From Mytilus galloprovincialis (taxonomy: Eukaryota > Mollusca > Bivalvia > Mytilida > Mytilidae), in assembly GCF_965363235.1 (NCBI RefSeq), contig NC_134847.1, positions 50,778,805 to 50,842,804 on the forward strand: a stretch of 64,000 nucleotides of DNA, in the 5' to 3' direction. The notes under the pieces are model-generated. The model was not told where the DNA came from, did no database searches, and saw only the letters and a program-made list of their open reading frames with translations. Of this stretch, positions 21,701 through 34,762 are shown in pieces. The first letter of the stretch is position 1; each line of letters opens with the position of its first letter. The position numbers and the translations under genes were made by a program.

Positions 21701-24700
21701 TAAGAATTTCATTGTAGACTGCCAAATTTATATCTAGATACACCTCTTTGACGACGAACATTCCACAAAATGACAATCTGTTTGTCCCCTTGTAGGCAAT
21801 TATTTTGTTTTCAAGGCCTTATCAATACTAATTGGAGTTGGATTTTTGTCATTCTCAAGGTCTATAATTACATGATATACAAGGTATGATCAGGTGTTCA
21901 CCGACTTCTGAAAGTTAACTTATTCAGGTCATTAGTTTTCCTATAATAAAACATGCTCATATTTAACTATTGTGTGATCTCCTGCATTTCATTTCCAATA
22001 TGCAAATAAAGATCTGTCCCCGTAGTCTTGATTCGTTGACTTTTCGATGATATTCGAATCGTTATTGCATTCATTTCAATTTAATCATAGGCGGAGAGAC
22101 TTCCCTCCCTCAACCCCTCCATGACTTCTGTTGATATTTCAAATTTACCTATAATCCACTTAATGTCCAATCAGCTTCAAATTTACCTTGTGTGGCAGTA
22201 TTTAGTAAATTCCATGTGTCTGTGTTATGGCTCCAAATAATACCACTCGCGTCACGTGGCGTAATATTAAAATATAGCAGAGGACTGCCGGCAGTGGATA
22301 AAACATCTACAAAATCTTGATACAAGGCTTCATCAATGTTATATAACAATTTGCCCTTATCTGCATCATTCCTCAACAGAAGTAAATCAAACGCTGTACA
22401 ATTGACTCTCAATGAATTTGAGGAGATTACGAGTTTCACACTTGGGTTGGTGTCTAAAATCCATTTTATACCCTTCCATGATGATTGTATAATGACAGCT
22501 TTCATTTCTATCGTAACCTTAGTTACAGGAAAATTAAGGTTTTTTATCATGTCACTTACGTATTCGGAAGTACCATATTCTATCCCATACCGTTCACAAA
22601 AAGTTTTAGAAATAGCAAGATTTACTCCAATGTAATTATCCTTTACTGACAAAGGAGACAAATCTTTCTTAAACCTGAAATGACAAGTTATTTGTCAAAT
22701 TTATTTAGTATTTATAAAAAGTAAAATCATAGAAATACTGAACTCCGAGCAAAATTCAAAACGGAATGTCCCTCTTCAAATGGCAAAATTAAAAGCTCAT
22801 ACACATCAAACGAATGGATAACAACTGACATATTCCTGACTTGCATTTTTGTGTAGAAAATGGTGGATTGAACATGCTTTTATAGATAGCTATACTTTTC
22901 ACTTGTAAAACAATCGCATTTGAAATCCAAAATATTTCTCGACACAAAATTTTGAATTAAATAATTAAATTTGGTTGCAGTCTATCAAACTAGTGGATGA
23001 TATTCGATATTATTTTGTTTATAAATCAAGCCATTGGAGTTCTAGTTTAAATTGTTTTACATCTTGGCATATCGGGGCATTTTTTACCTTACTATAATTT
23101 TTTAATATTAATAAATAAGGAATAAATTTCACAACGGCTGGCTATACTATACGGTATGGTTTTGCTCATTGTTGAAAGCCGTATGGTGAAATATGCTGGT
23201 ATCTATATCTTTTGTCGCGTTCCACCATTTATACACCAAGGAACATATGTTAGCATTAATCCATGGAAAAACATGCAAATACATGAAAAAGTAAAATACT
23301 AGTAAATCTGCACATAAATTAATTAAATATAAGCCACTTTGCAGAAAATAGATAAATATTGAACCATAATTAGGGCACGTTGAAACAGAACAAAAAAAAC
23401 CGAGTACCAGTATTTTCTGAAAACATTTAAATGCTGACGATATCTGCATTTATATATTATTAGGGTTTTTTTCTGCAAAGCCGAAAAAGCAGTACCCCTT
23501 GATATCCATTTTCCCCAACTTGATATCTCTTGTTTATATATAGGTATTATATAAAACTAAACCATATCTACTTATGTTTGTAAATGATAAAAATAATATT
23601 TAAACTTTCCAATATTCAATCACCTGTCTATGTCGAAACTGGAACCTGGAGACAAAATTGGAATGGATATCAGGACTGGTTTATCTAAGACTACATTTCT
23701 TAGAGTACTTAAAACCGTTTGAGCTTCAATATTATCCTTCACATTTATCTTAATGCCAGTATTAGCATCACTCAACGGTGTTATCGTGTTTAGGAGGTTG
23801 AGACCATCGCTCGCTCCAATAACAGGATCATTTCCGCTTGAGGTTTGTATATTTACTTCTATCATGTTGTATTTGCCTAAAATATTATACTATTCGTTTT
23901 CATGATACTGAAATGTCAAATACATCATTGAAATTTTTGCTAAAAAAAAAAAACCTGTCCACTTTGAAACATATTCAATTTGTTTTGTATATTTTAACCG
24001 CTGGATGCAAAGTAAATTTGTTTTTCTTTAATATTACTGGCTGCATGACTTGTATGTACATTTTTTGCAGTGATATTTAAAAAATGTTGTATACGTAATA
24101 TAACGTTGATCAAGCCAAAAAAATTGGATGATTATTAATCTTTAATATGTGATTTCTCGTGAAATAAGTTCTAAGTAATTGTGGAATGAAATTAACTCAT
24201 AAATAACGTAATTGTCGATTGAAATTAACTCATAAATAAATGTATAGCATACACTGTAACTACACATGTTCTTTATTTCCTGACCTATCGATAAAGCTGT
24301 ATCAATTTGAGTCCGACTGTTTACATTCGGCAGCCATCGGATGTTTATCCCATCGCCTTTCTTAAAATCGTCAAGAATATATTGTCTGTTTTGGAGAGAA
24401 ACTATTGGTAAATGTACATCGTTGTCTTTGATATCTGTTCAATAGATAAATAAGTAAAAATCAAGTTTTAATATATATAAGGTTCTTTTGGCAAAGGAGA
24501 AGGTCTACTCAGTCTTAGGGTTATAATTAGCTCCAAAAGTTTGTTGTATGACGTGAGCACTTCCATACATTACGTGGAAACATTGTTTTGGCAATTACTG
24601 ATAGAAAATAAATTAACTCTACAAACTGCAATATACTACCTCTGAATTATACATAGTTTTTGTTGTAACATCAATGTTTGCCCAATATGGTTTGATTAGG

Positions 24701-25648
24701 GATTCTGTATAAATATGGGCACCTTTTAGTAACAGAATTTTTTGGATCAAAGATGGCGCACACAATTGTTTTAAGTTCTTATAAGCTCTTAAGTGTAAAA
24801 TGTTGTCATGGTACGACAATATACAAAATTTGCTGATTTTGGAGCATTTAATTCACACTTTATCAAGAGATTTGTGTTACATAGCAGTCATAGGGCATGC
24901 ATTGAGAAACAGACACCTCATTGGTCAACCATCGTGTGACGAACACATAAACACGTGTTTTGTCGATTCAGTCATTCAACAACAGTACAAGTTTGCAGTT
25001 GTATAGGAATTACAAACAAAATATGATAGTGCACGCAAAGTGTTTGTAATTTGGTTACAAGGCAAAATGGAATGGATGGATGTAAGATTAAAAACAAAAC
25101 AAAACAAACAATGACTATCGAACTATAATACTTATTGCAAGGGACTAAATCGATGATATTATAAGTAAGTTATGCATATTTTCTGTTAAAAGAAATCTAT
25201 ACAACCAGAAAGTCAACATCGCATTAACTAGTATTAAGTAAAAAGTGAAATCACCAAAAACGTGAACTCCGAGGAGAAGTATAAAAGGAAAGTCTCTAAT
25301 CAAATGGCAAAATCAAAAGCTGAAACACATCAAACGATTGCATAACAACTGTCATTTTTACTGACTTGATACTGGAATTTTCTTCTGCAGCAAATGGTGT
25401 ATTGAACCTGGTTGTATAGCTAGCTTAAACTTGACAAGTGAATTATATTACGATATAACAACGAAAGTGATACAGTTTACACTTGACTACATACATAATT
25501 TAGTTATGTTGACACGCTTAAAAATGTAAAAATATTTACCGCATTCACGTTTCCGTATCGCTAGTACAATAACAGCAATAAATAATCCTGCAATCACCAC
25601 AATAGCTGTAACGATAACTGCTCGCTTAGTGACTCCTTTAGTGGACAT
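18706..25648 (-). CDS. FAM151A-like: FAM151A-like protein, two tandem DUF2181 domains, membrane-anchored
   Basis: Six exons on the minus strand: 25540-25648, 24285-24434, 23624-23876, 22187-22674, 20251-20390 and 18706-19221. All have GT-AG ends and matching phases (1,1,2,1,0), giving 551 residues; human FAM151A is 585. Residues 11-32 form a single hydrophobic segment ('AVIVTAIVVIAGLFIAVIVL') after a short basic N-terminus, a likely type II anchor. Domain 1 (about 60-300) starts 'GDGINIRW..NVNS' but lacks the family's conserved acidic and His residues: MIEVN, PVIGAS, GIKINV and PVLISIPIL replace MIEAD, PIMAH, GIKLDF and PVWLNADIL. Domain 2 (about 318-545) keeps all of them: MMIEGD (337-342), PIMAH (357-361), GMKLDLKS, PVWANADIL, LSLGWTT, FPVRA and WTAHND. 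The family (FAM151/menorin) has a phosphodiesterase-like TIM-barrel fold; its substrate is unknown and no reaction is claimed. The exon 4 donor at 22186 was chosen because it restores 'TQGDVMMIEG'; reading on meets a stop at 22149. Confidence 0.88.
20847..21505 (+). mobile_element. Two partial copies of a reverse-transcriptase retroelement, split by the exon copy
   Basis: Copy A (20847-20963) is a piece of the element's 3' region. Copy B (21079-21505) starts in coding sequence ('KLKSSLRKFYGRHHKLVDHY') and continues into the same 3' region, so 'ggtgccacatgtggagcagg' appears in both (about 20857 and 21273). It is a fossil fragment. Related pieces lie at 8123-8330, 17765-18085, 37905-38075 and 38186-39243. 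The class (LINE-like or other) was not resolved. Confidence 0.7.
20964..21078 (-). pseudogene. Partial copy of FAM151-like exon 4 inside intron 4
   Basis: These 115 bases appear identical to 22369-22483 within exon 4, in the same orientation, and encode the domain 1 segment from 'SSWKGIKWIL' to 'FDLLLL'. The copy has no flanking splice sites of its own and lies between two pieces of a retroelement (20847-20963 and 21079-21505). Identity over the full length by eye points to a recent duplication or gene conversion, since the flanking intron shares nothing else with exon 4. Confidence 0.85.
22735..22835 (-). repeat. Common 'gactttccgttttgaat' repeat in FAM151-like intron 3
   Basis: Inverse copy of the 3' half of the repeat at 37189-37400 ('aaaattcaaaacggaatgtc', 'cacatcaaacgaatggat'). 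A second inverse copy lies in intron 1 at about 25245-25395. Confidence 0.6.
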
Positions 25649-26119
25649 TTTAAAAGTAAACAACAAGAAAACACACTACTTGTATAAATGGTTCATCGTA
25701 TTATTACGTGAAGTCCGTCTTCGGTAATAGTTGAAATCTAAAACTAACACCGGATGATCTTTTCTTGTACACAGGTAAATTTTAAAGATACTGTCAACAA
25801 ATCAAGGGCAAACTTACAAGAATATAAACCATTTACAATGATAAAGAAAGTAGATTTCTTTCAAAATAGATAACGACAATTGATTGAATTAGGCCACAAT
25901 ACAACATGGAACACTCCTCTCCTACTGGAATTAAAAGTGAGGCGGACGATATCGTTAATAAACATCTGCGCCATGAGTGCATGTTTCGCTCGTTGCGTTT
26001 TTTTAAGAATAAAGTTCTAAAACTTCTCAGTGTCATATCAGAAAATGAAAACTAAAGGAAGGTTATCTTAATAGATATAAAACAGTCTCATGTTTGATGG
26101 AAAATGCTCAAATAATTTT

Positions 26120-26540
26120 TATGATATGTTCAAAAAATAAAAATCACCCTTTTTGTATTGATAAAATCCATAACTCGGGAACGTAAGATCTAAAATCTAT
26201 AAAAAAAAAAAAGAATAAAAAAATAAACGAAATAAAGTTAACGCCAAAGTTTCACATGTTTTAATGCAATTTTTTAAAGCGTTTTTAAGCTAAATAAATT
26301 GTTCGACAACTGTAAAATCCCCCTTTTAATTAATATAGCCCTATAATTCGGAAATGTAAACTCTAATATTTATAAAAATCGAAAGGAAGCTCATGGTAAA
26401 CGATATAATCAATTTACCAAAGTTTTTTGCAAATTGATGAAAGTGTTTTTAAAGAGTTATTGACCGAAAACTGGAAAATCCCCCTTTTTCAGTGAATAAA
26501 ACCCCATAACTCGGAAACGCAAAATCTAACTGTCTTCTAC
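26120..26540. repeat. Diverged tandem repeat, ~167-bp unit
   Basis: 'aaaatcccccttttt' followed by 'cataactcggaaacg' recurs at about 26140, 26309 and 26473 with substitutions. Two and a half units are visible. It resembles the core-repeat part of Helitron-like elements, but no ends are visible. The rest of 25649-27360 shows no gene. Confidence 0.55.
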
Positions 26541-27364
26541 CACCTTAAACTATATAACCCGATTGGAAAAAATAAAACGCATTCCCAATATATAAAAAAA
26601 AAGTTTGGATTAGCAGAAAAACGTTCTGTTTACATTGTAAAACGTTGCAACTAACAAAGACTCTGAAGCAAGAGAAGAATATATAACAGTAAGCTTTAAG
26701 AAACCAGACTAAAACAAATGTTAAATAACAGAAGAAATTATTTAAAAAAAGATTATTCGAAAACGTTACGAATAACCCAAAGCCATATGCAGTTATATCA
26801 AATCCAAATCAAAGACAAGATGAGGTATAGGTGACCTACATTAAGATCAGGTAGATGTAAAATCGAATAAAACATAATATAATGAACAAAAAGCAGTAAT
26901 GTTATAAGAATACTTGATTAGTTTTTCACAAATGAAGCACAAGGCGAGATCCCTAAACCTAAACCTGTTTTCATTTAAAGTGTAAATTGAGGAATCAAAT
27001 ATTTAGTAAGAAATTATATTGAAGTATCTTTAGACGGATAAATACACAGGCTTAAATAGCCTACACGTAAGACTGCTGTTTGGGAAAGATGAATGTATAG
27101 TTAAACCTGTCCGCTTTTATTTTCAGCCAATCATTAATAATCAAAGCAGTTGCCAATCAATGAAAAAATGCTCCAGCGAGTGCTTTTGCAAATAAAAGGA
27201 ATAAACAACGAGATAAGCACTACAGGCATATTAGTCAGGTTTTTGTTAAATTAATTAGATAATTAAAGAGAGCATATATTTAGTCACACTTTATTTCGGA
27301 GAGATACAACTTTTAGAAGTAATCTATAAATGGTATTGAGCCTTACATAATGACTACCAGGTAG

Positions 27365-27590
27365 ATTGCATCTACAGACTTCATGAAAGCCTTTGACAAA
27401 GAACCACAGAGGAGACACGAACAGATATTGAATAAATTTTGGATAACTAATCTAATATTAAGACTTTTTTATTATAGTGTTCGTACATATAGATACCAAA
27501 AAGTTTCAGTAAAAGGTGAAACCTTTGACTGGAAAGAAGAAACATCAGGAATAACACAAGGCTCAGTATAAGGCCCCAGTTACATTAATG
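27365..27590 (+). mobile_element. LINE reverse-transcriptase fragment
   Basis: The plus frame reads 'STDFMKAFDKEPQRRHEQIL', then 'YQKVSVKGETFDW' and 'ETSGITQGSV' with GP just after a stop codon. These match LINE RT motifs 'DFSKAFDKVPH..L' and 'SGVPQGSVLGP'. Only about 75 codons remain. It is a dead fragment. Confidence 0.72.
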
Positions 27591-27667
27591 CCATGATAGA
27601 CTGTGAACATTTATTTACTGATGACTGAAATTTTCAGGATCATAGAAGATGAAAATAAACTGATCAA

Positions 27668-28085
27668 AGATAGATGCCAGGATTAAAATTTTATATTTAC
27701 GCCAGGCGCGCGTTTCGTCTAAAAAAGATTCATCAGAGTCGCTCGAATCAAAAAAAGTTTAAAAGGCCAAAATAAAGTACGAAGTTGAAGAGCATTGAAC
27801 ACCAAAAGTTCCAAAACGTTTTGCCAAAAACAGCTAAAGTAATCTATTCCTGAGGTAGAAAAGCCTTAGGTTTTGAAAAATCTAAAGTTTAGATAACAGT
27901 TAGTTTATAGTTATGAACATATCAATGATAACTCAAGTCAACACAGAAGTGCTGACTACTCGGCTGGTGATACCCTCGGGGAAATAAATCTCCACCAGCA
28001 GTGGCATTGACCCAGTGGTTGCAAAGAAACTCATCATAGATAGATGCCAGGATTAAAATTTTATATTTACGCCAGGCGCGCGTTG
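27668..28085 (-). mobile_element. Retrozyme-like cluster, one unit plus a truncated second
   Basis: Two copies of the block that reads 'ccaggattaaaattttatat' on the plus strand start at about 27677 and 28047, 370 bases apart. The first carries a slightly worn hammerhead (27699-27742, minus strand). The second breaks off inside it at about 28084. Between them lies the standard unit body, including 'ctcggctggtgataccctcg' and 'ccaccagcagtggcattga'. Confidence 0.72.
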
Positions 28086-29498
28086 AAGTTACCAAGATAT
28101 TCTACGAAATGCAGTTAGAAAAATTAAGTCGTGCAATGTTCCAGGAATTCCACTCAAAAAATGTAAAAATATTAATATACGTGGTTGAAGAAATAAAAAC
28201 AAAATCATAAAATGATTAGTTTTAGTCTTATTAAACATATTAAAAAGGTATTGTTTACAAGAGCACGAATATATCACATTGTTGTTTAATACGTCTGAAA
28301 GAAAAAAATAATTTTATTTTGTTTCCGGGCGCCCAAAAATTAATTTCATAAAAAAATATTAAAAAATACCGAAGCCCAAGGTAAATTCAATAAGGGAAAG
28401 TCCATAAAACCTGACATATTCAAACGGTCATCTAATGTTTGGAGAAAAAATGTTATACGATAAATAATAGATAATTTTCACTAAAATATGATTTGATATA
28501 AAAAAAAATTAAAAAAAAGAGGAGTCAAAGTTGATCGTTATTGGGTGTTACTTCTCTTATAAGATCGTATGGTCGCATACTTTCGACAGAACATTTAGGT
28601 TGTCTTGCAAGGTTTGCTTAATAAAGGTATGGTTCTATTTAATAATTATTATTTCAAATTATTGTTTATATAATGATTTAATTTGCAATATTTAAGATTA
28701 AAATAAAAAATATGGATACTTGTTTCAATTGGTAAGAAATAAGTTCACAACATTTTGCAAAATCTCTTACATTGGATAGTGTATTTATATTCTATATCAT
28801 TCCCCTTACTTATATTTTTTTCTATAGCACACACTTTGAAATCATTTTTTAGCTACAATTGTCGTCGATAAACCAAAATATACAGTTGGTGTGTGTTATT
28901 TGCTACAAACGCAGTCCGAATTCTGCTCTGTGCATGTAAATTTGTTTTAAAAAAAACATGCACTTCCAATGACATAATGCTGGTACTTAAATGCATACAT
29001 AATTTTTAAAAATGCAATGCTTTATACATGAAAACATTATCTTGCAGATCCTTTTTGAAGAAGAGATGGTTTTTTATAATTAATTTATAACCTCTGTGTA
29101 TTTTTATTTTATATAGCATCTACCTTGCATAAAATTTATGAATTCTTACATTTTACAGCTGAGTTTTTTTTTTCTTTTCTCCAAATTTAAAGAAAATAAG
29201 ATTAAGGCAACCGAAAATTGAACTGTACCAAACCAAACCTGAAATGAAAATTATTTCAAGTCATGAATAGATAATTGTTTGACCATAACTATATTTCGAT
29301 GTCAAATTCACTAGCGACATATTTTCGTGTTTCCAGATCTAAAGATACCAGAATAGGTTCACTGGTACTTGATTCGACCAATTTTTTTTTCTATTCTCGA
29401 TTTTGACATCTGGTCTGGAAAGAATTTGAATGGCGTGTGATGCACGCATATTAGAAGATCCTAAGTTACTCTGATTTGTCTCTTCAATCAATTAACGA
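28086..29498. other. Gene-less AT-rich spacer
   Basis: No exon, repeat family or regulatory motif was recognised in this stretch. Confidence 0.3.
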
Positions 29499-30164
29499 GA
29501 TTTGAAAACTGTTTAACTACTGCTGTCTTTATTAGTTTTTTTTAAGGAGAGAACTTTAATATTTACACTACTTCTGTTACTGACAAAAGCATGCGATATT
29601 GTCCTTGTCAGTTGAAGTCCTACACATTTATTGATAAAATGTATAATTACAAATAACCATGAATCCGACGCAATACGACCAAGATAACATTAGTATGACA
29701 TTTGTGGTTATTAAGGTCTTTCCTTTTTCTATAAGGAAAGACCTTACTGTATTTCTTCTTCTTATTATTATTATTAGGTCTTTCAACCTTTTCGGTTGAA
29801 AGACCTATTGGTTTTGTTCTGATTATTATTAGGTCTTTCCACTTTTCCGTGGAAAGACCTATTGGATTTCTTTTGATTATTATTATTATTTTTTTTCTTC
29901 CGTCAACTTTTTTTTCCTTCACAGTTTTTTTGTTTCGCAAGATTTGAAAACTGTTTAACTACTGCTGTCTTTATTAGTTTTTGGTTTTTTTTTAAGGAGA
30001 GAACTTAAATATTTACACTACTTCTGGTACTGACAAAAGCATGCGATATTGTCCTTGTCAGTTGAAGTCCTACAAATTTATTGATAAAATGTATAATTAC
30101 AAATAACCATGAATCCGACGCAATACGACCAAGATAACATTAGTATGACATTTGTGGTTATTAA
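29499..30164. repeat. Direct duplication (216 and 224 bp) enclosing three terminal hairpins
   Basis: 29499-29714 and 29941-30164 are near-identical direct copies, each ending 'catttgtggttattaa'. Between them are three successive hairpins built on 'aggtctttc...gaaagacct' at 29713-29745, 29776-29806 and 29831-29860, with different inner sequence, plus 'ttattatt' runs and 'cttccgtcaac'. The hairpins match the terminal hairpin of the element at 12099-13264. Confidence 0.78.
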
Positions 30165-30540
30165 TAATTATAATTTTTCCTTCCAGTTCAGCTGAAATTT
30201 GATTCTTTAACAACATTATATATTAAAGAATGTTAAAATAAACTGAAACACCTGGCTTATAATTTCAATGGCGCCTTTAATATTTTATAATGAAGAACAA
30301 AGTACAGTTTCAAAATAAAAAGAAATCCGAAGTTTGGAAATTTATTGAGTACCTAGTTAACTGTGTTGTGAAGAAACACACATACCTTGATATTTAACAA
30401 AATGTCCTCTTTTATAATAGAGAAAATGGGATATGGTGCATTAATCGATGAAAGAAGGCCCTCTTCAATTATTCATATTTCCAATCTCAGAGCTTAAAAA
30501 TATGCCATTTATTGAAAAGCAAGTTTGACCATGAAGTATT

Positions 30541-31025
30541 ATGAATAAACTCATCATATTAACCAGAATTGAAATTTTGTATTTGCGCGACGTGCGTTTC
30601 GTTTACAAAATACTCATCAGTGACGCTCGAATAAAAAGAAATAAGTCCAAATATAGAACGAAGTTGAAGACCATTGAGGACCGAAAATTTCTAAAAGTTT
30701 TGCCAATTACAGCTAAGGTGATCTATTCCTGAGCTAGAAAAGCCTTAGTATTTCAAGAATTCAAAGTTTTGTATACAGTTAATTTATAATTATGACCATA
30801 TCAATGATAATTCATGTCAACACAGAAGTGCTCACTACTGGACTGAGAAATTAATACTACACCAGTAGTTGCATCGATAAATAAACTAACCATAGACATG
30901 ATAGATACCAGGATGGAAATTTTGTAATTGCTCCAGACGTGGGTTTCGTCTACAAAAAAGACTCATCAGTGACTTTCGAATCAAAATAATGGCAAATGAA
31001 GTACGAAGTTAAAGAGCATTGATGA
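30541..31025 (-). mobile_element. Retrozyme-like cluster, two worn units
   Basis: Two hammerhead-region copies lie at about 30582-30627 and 30930-30976 (minus strand), 350 bases apart, each followed by the unit body. Both keep CTGATGA and GAAA, but stems II and I carry changes. The 63-codon plus frame at 30541-30732 is incidental. Confidence 0.65.
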
Positions 31026-34000
31026 CGTATTGTTTCGTTATGTATAATTTTAGTCAGAATGGAAACATTTATATTGGTTGTTTTTTTCTCATATTGTTGT
31101 CAATATAATGTAACTATATGCGACTGTCATACAAGTTAGAGGTAACACTAGCTATAAAATCAGATTTTATCCACACTTTTTTTCTTAAAATGTCAGAAAT
31201 ATAGCATAAATAGTCCTTTTCTATGTATGGTGACGATGTTTTTGTTACAGTTCAGTGTTTCTGTTGTTCCGTTGTTTTCCTCTTATAGTTGGTTTGTTTC
31301 CCTCGGAAATCGATTTATGACTTGAACAGTGTTATACAACTGTTGCCTTTATTTACCAATCATGCCAATTTTTTTTTCGCTAATGTCATCATGATTATTT
31401 AGAACATATTGATTTATGTATCCTCATGCTGTAGACAATGCCCATGAGATAAAACAAAAACTTTAAACTTCACATTATGTTGACATTTAATCTTTAAATA
31501 TACATACATAAACCAATATCTTCACTCAGTCAAACTAAATAATCGCTTTAATATTTTCAAAAACGCCTGCAAAATCGTAGATACATAGCTAAGAGAGTTA
31601 AACATTACGATATCTTCTAATCAATTAAGAAATGACAAATCGGCAACTACCTGAATAAGAATCTTTTGGTAATGTATTCATTTAATTTTTATTTAATCCA
31701 ACGGTTATTATTCTAATAGTTGGAGCCAGTCTTTTCATAGTGTATATACGTTGACTGCGGTTTACGCAACATATAGTAAATATTGGAAAGAAACCGGTCG
31801 ACAAACATTTGTTTGAGTTTGGAAAAATTGATTTTAACTCAGGCAGATAGATTTTAATTTAATGACCACATTAGTAGTTTTATTAAATTTGAGGTCAGGA
31901 AAGTGGACATAGAAGAACTAGAAAATATTTTGTGGAGATAGTATGCTTTCGGGAGGATAAATTTTTATTAAACTGAATATAATGGGGTGCATTGAAAATA
32001 ACATTCTATGATTAATGACATTTTAATACTGGTAAATGTAGTTTAAAATTTGTAATAGTCTCAAAAAGAAATAATTATTTAAGATACTCTCAAGGTTTTT
32101 ATACATAATCCGACGTAAGTGTATCAATTACTCAGTTACACTTGAATATTTAACGCATTTCATTCCGTTCAAACATTTTCATTTGATTATGTGGTATTGC
32201 AACATTTAATGATACATTATAACATTTAATAGGTTGGGTTTACTTTCCATTGTAATAATAGACAGGTTTTGCTCACCCATAGTTGTCAATGTAATGAACT
32301 TTTGCGCGACTGTCATACCATATAGAGGTTTAGCTAGTCATAAAACCTGGTTTAATCCACAATTTTCTACATAAAGAAATGCTGTACTAAGTCTGGAATA
32401 TGATAGTTGTTTTCATTCGTTTGATGTGTTTGAGCGTTTGATTTGCAATTTTTTACGGAATTTTCCGTTTTGAATTTTCCATAGAGATCGGTAATTTTCT
32501 TATTTTATTTTTTCATTTTGCTTTTTTTTTTATTAATATATGATTGAAATATGACAAACAATTTTAAAAATGTAACAAAAAACAGAGGACATTATTATCT
32601 TTTGGATACTTATTGTGTAGGTCTAGTGAATCCCGAAATTTAATGTTCAACTAGGTACAAATTTTGTATATGCTTGTAAGCAGACTTTTAGAAAACAAGT
32701 CATCCACGAAATAATTTTGTGTGTCCCAGATAAACTAACGACCGTAAACAAATTCACAGTCGATTATGCATGAAAAACAAAAAAAAATCAGAAAAATGAA
32801 AATAATAATGTTTTGTTGTTTCCATTTTTTTTTAACAAAACTGCAAGGTCAGTGCAAGAATGTTCAGTACATTGATTATAAAGGGTTTAGTAAACCTTAA
32901 CTCTTGAAGAATGGTTTTTATATTTGTGTTGGTTTTTAAAACGAAACAGAAGATCAACTACAAAATTGTACGGTCCAGCCAATGAATTTGATGCAAACAA
33001 AATGTGTTGTTGAAGTTTAAGTGATCTGATTTGCAAAATCGTTCTGTTATTTTTTTTCCAGATGTTTATTTTATACAATCTACCCTTCTTTACCAAACAT
33101 AAAATGTCATCATAAATATACATATATCTCATTTGAAAATTACCCATGTGGTAATTATTAATAATCGATGCTTTTGTGAACCAGTTTTGTATCTTTCAGA
33201 TGTTCAAGAACTGCTATATTTCAACATGGATGAGAATTTATATACAATATGACATGAAGATCTTGATCTTTGTTTAAATGTACAATTCAGGTTATTTGTT
33301 CTTAACTATGTTATCTGACATATTTTAAGTAATTTCCTTAAAAATATAAATTACGAATTATAACATAATTTCAAAGATTATGACATATTCTATATCTTTG
33401 GAAACAAACAAAAATTTGATTTTGAAATGCATTTGTTCACAAAAATGTTTGTCGGAAGCTTTGTTCAACAAGAATCTACTAATCAGCTTCTGGAAATGTG
33501 AAATATTCAATTAAATCTTTCTTATTTTAATTTTATACAGGACTGGGGTCAAAATTAACATCAGTAGCAGTAATGTCTAACGTTATCTTTTTTCCGCAGT
33601 CGTATAAACAGTCCTAAAATAATGTCTGCTTTTTAAGCTTTACTTGATTTTGGATCTGGATCCGGTAAAATATAACAATCCTAGAATACTTTGCAGTTGA
33701 ATACTCAAACGTACCTGTCAAACCTTCTGGTAATCAACTTAATTTGCCTCACAGATTATGACTGCAGTTAAAAATAATTTTCTAGAAAATGTATCTTATA
33801 TTCGCACATAAAGATGTTCTTATATGTTAGTTATGTGTCAAAACTGACAGTTGTATTATTAAAAGACGTCGGAAAGTTTTAGATTTGGACCATATTGAGA
33901 AGTTTTAGATATTAAATAATATGACGATTGGATATTATTTAAGTATAATTGATGTGTTATCTTTAATGTATACATATTAGTCGTAATTGTCTTTCAAAAA

Positions 34001-34694
34001 TCTGTTCAAATTGAATTATGTATAAAATAGCTGTTCATGCTTAAACTATATGTGTGTGTGTGTGTAAACAAGGTAAGGTATTGAAGTTAATAAAATTACT
34101 ATGTTTTGATTAAATGCGTTCAAATCGTTAACCAAGTTTATTTGGGGTTTTTTAAGACACTTTCCTAAAGAGACCAGATTTTAGAAGAAAATATTGATAT
34201 TCAAAACATACAAGCTACAAACTGTGTGACGAAGTAAACTCTTGGAGGCATCGAGCTTAGAATACGGAGAGGTGCGGTTGGAGGTGTCACCCCGAACTCC
34301 AGAAGAAATAAGGCATTTTTCCCAGATCCTAAAAAAATATTATTAATTCCAAATTCCTGATAACGGTCAAACCCAAATACCCGCGGAAATAAAAGCCCAA
34401 TCACGATTTCATGCAAAAAAGGCCCAAAAAGGGACTTTCTGCTGCCCCTCTATGGAAACATGTGAATAAACATCAATTGTTTTCAATGTAAGTTGTAACT
34501 TTCTGTGTAGATATTAGTATTTTGACTTCCGACAGTTACATTTTTGATGTAACGAACGCACATCGTGCCTTTTTCTAGTGATATATTTAATCTGCTAGGG
34601 TAATTTGATACTTTTATTATTGGGACATCAAGATTTCTTTGAAATGAAAATTTTCATTATTGAATGATTGAGACTATAATTTTTCTCTTTTCAG
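31026..34694. other. Gene-less spacer upstream of the receptor gene
   Basis: Contains copies of the common repeat ('tgcgactgtcatac', 'tccacaatttt', 'tttccgttttgaattttcc') at about 31110-31220 and 32310-32520, and a short (TG)n tract at 34050-34065. A non-coding 5' exon of the receptor may lie here, but I could not identify it. Confidence 0.35.
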
Positions 34695-34762
34695 ATGTTT
34701 CAATATTCTGTATCGGACAATTTTCATCATTTGATGGGAGTCGAATATCGGTCACTTTAAGC

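Noticed and set aside
22149-22186. Reading FAM151-like exon 4 to its in-frame stop, or using a donor at 22148
   Set aside because: The donor at 22186 joins in phase to 20390 and recreates the family sequence 'G-DVMMIEGD'. The read-through would cut the protein before its canonical domain.
24619-24819. 66-codon minus-strand open frame between FAM151-like exons 1 and 2
   Set aside because: No family similarity, and exons 1 and 2 already join in phase (GAT).
34664-34762. Upstream ATG of the long receptor open frame
   Set aside because: It precedes a strong acceptor at 34694 and is intronic; the signal peptide begins at 34763.
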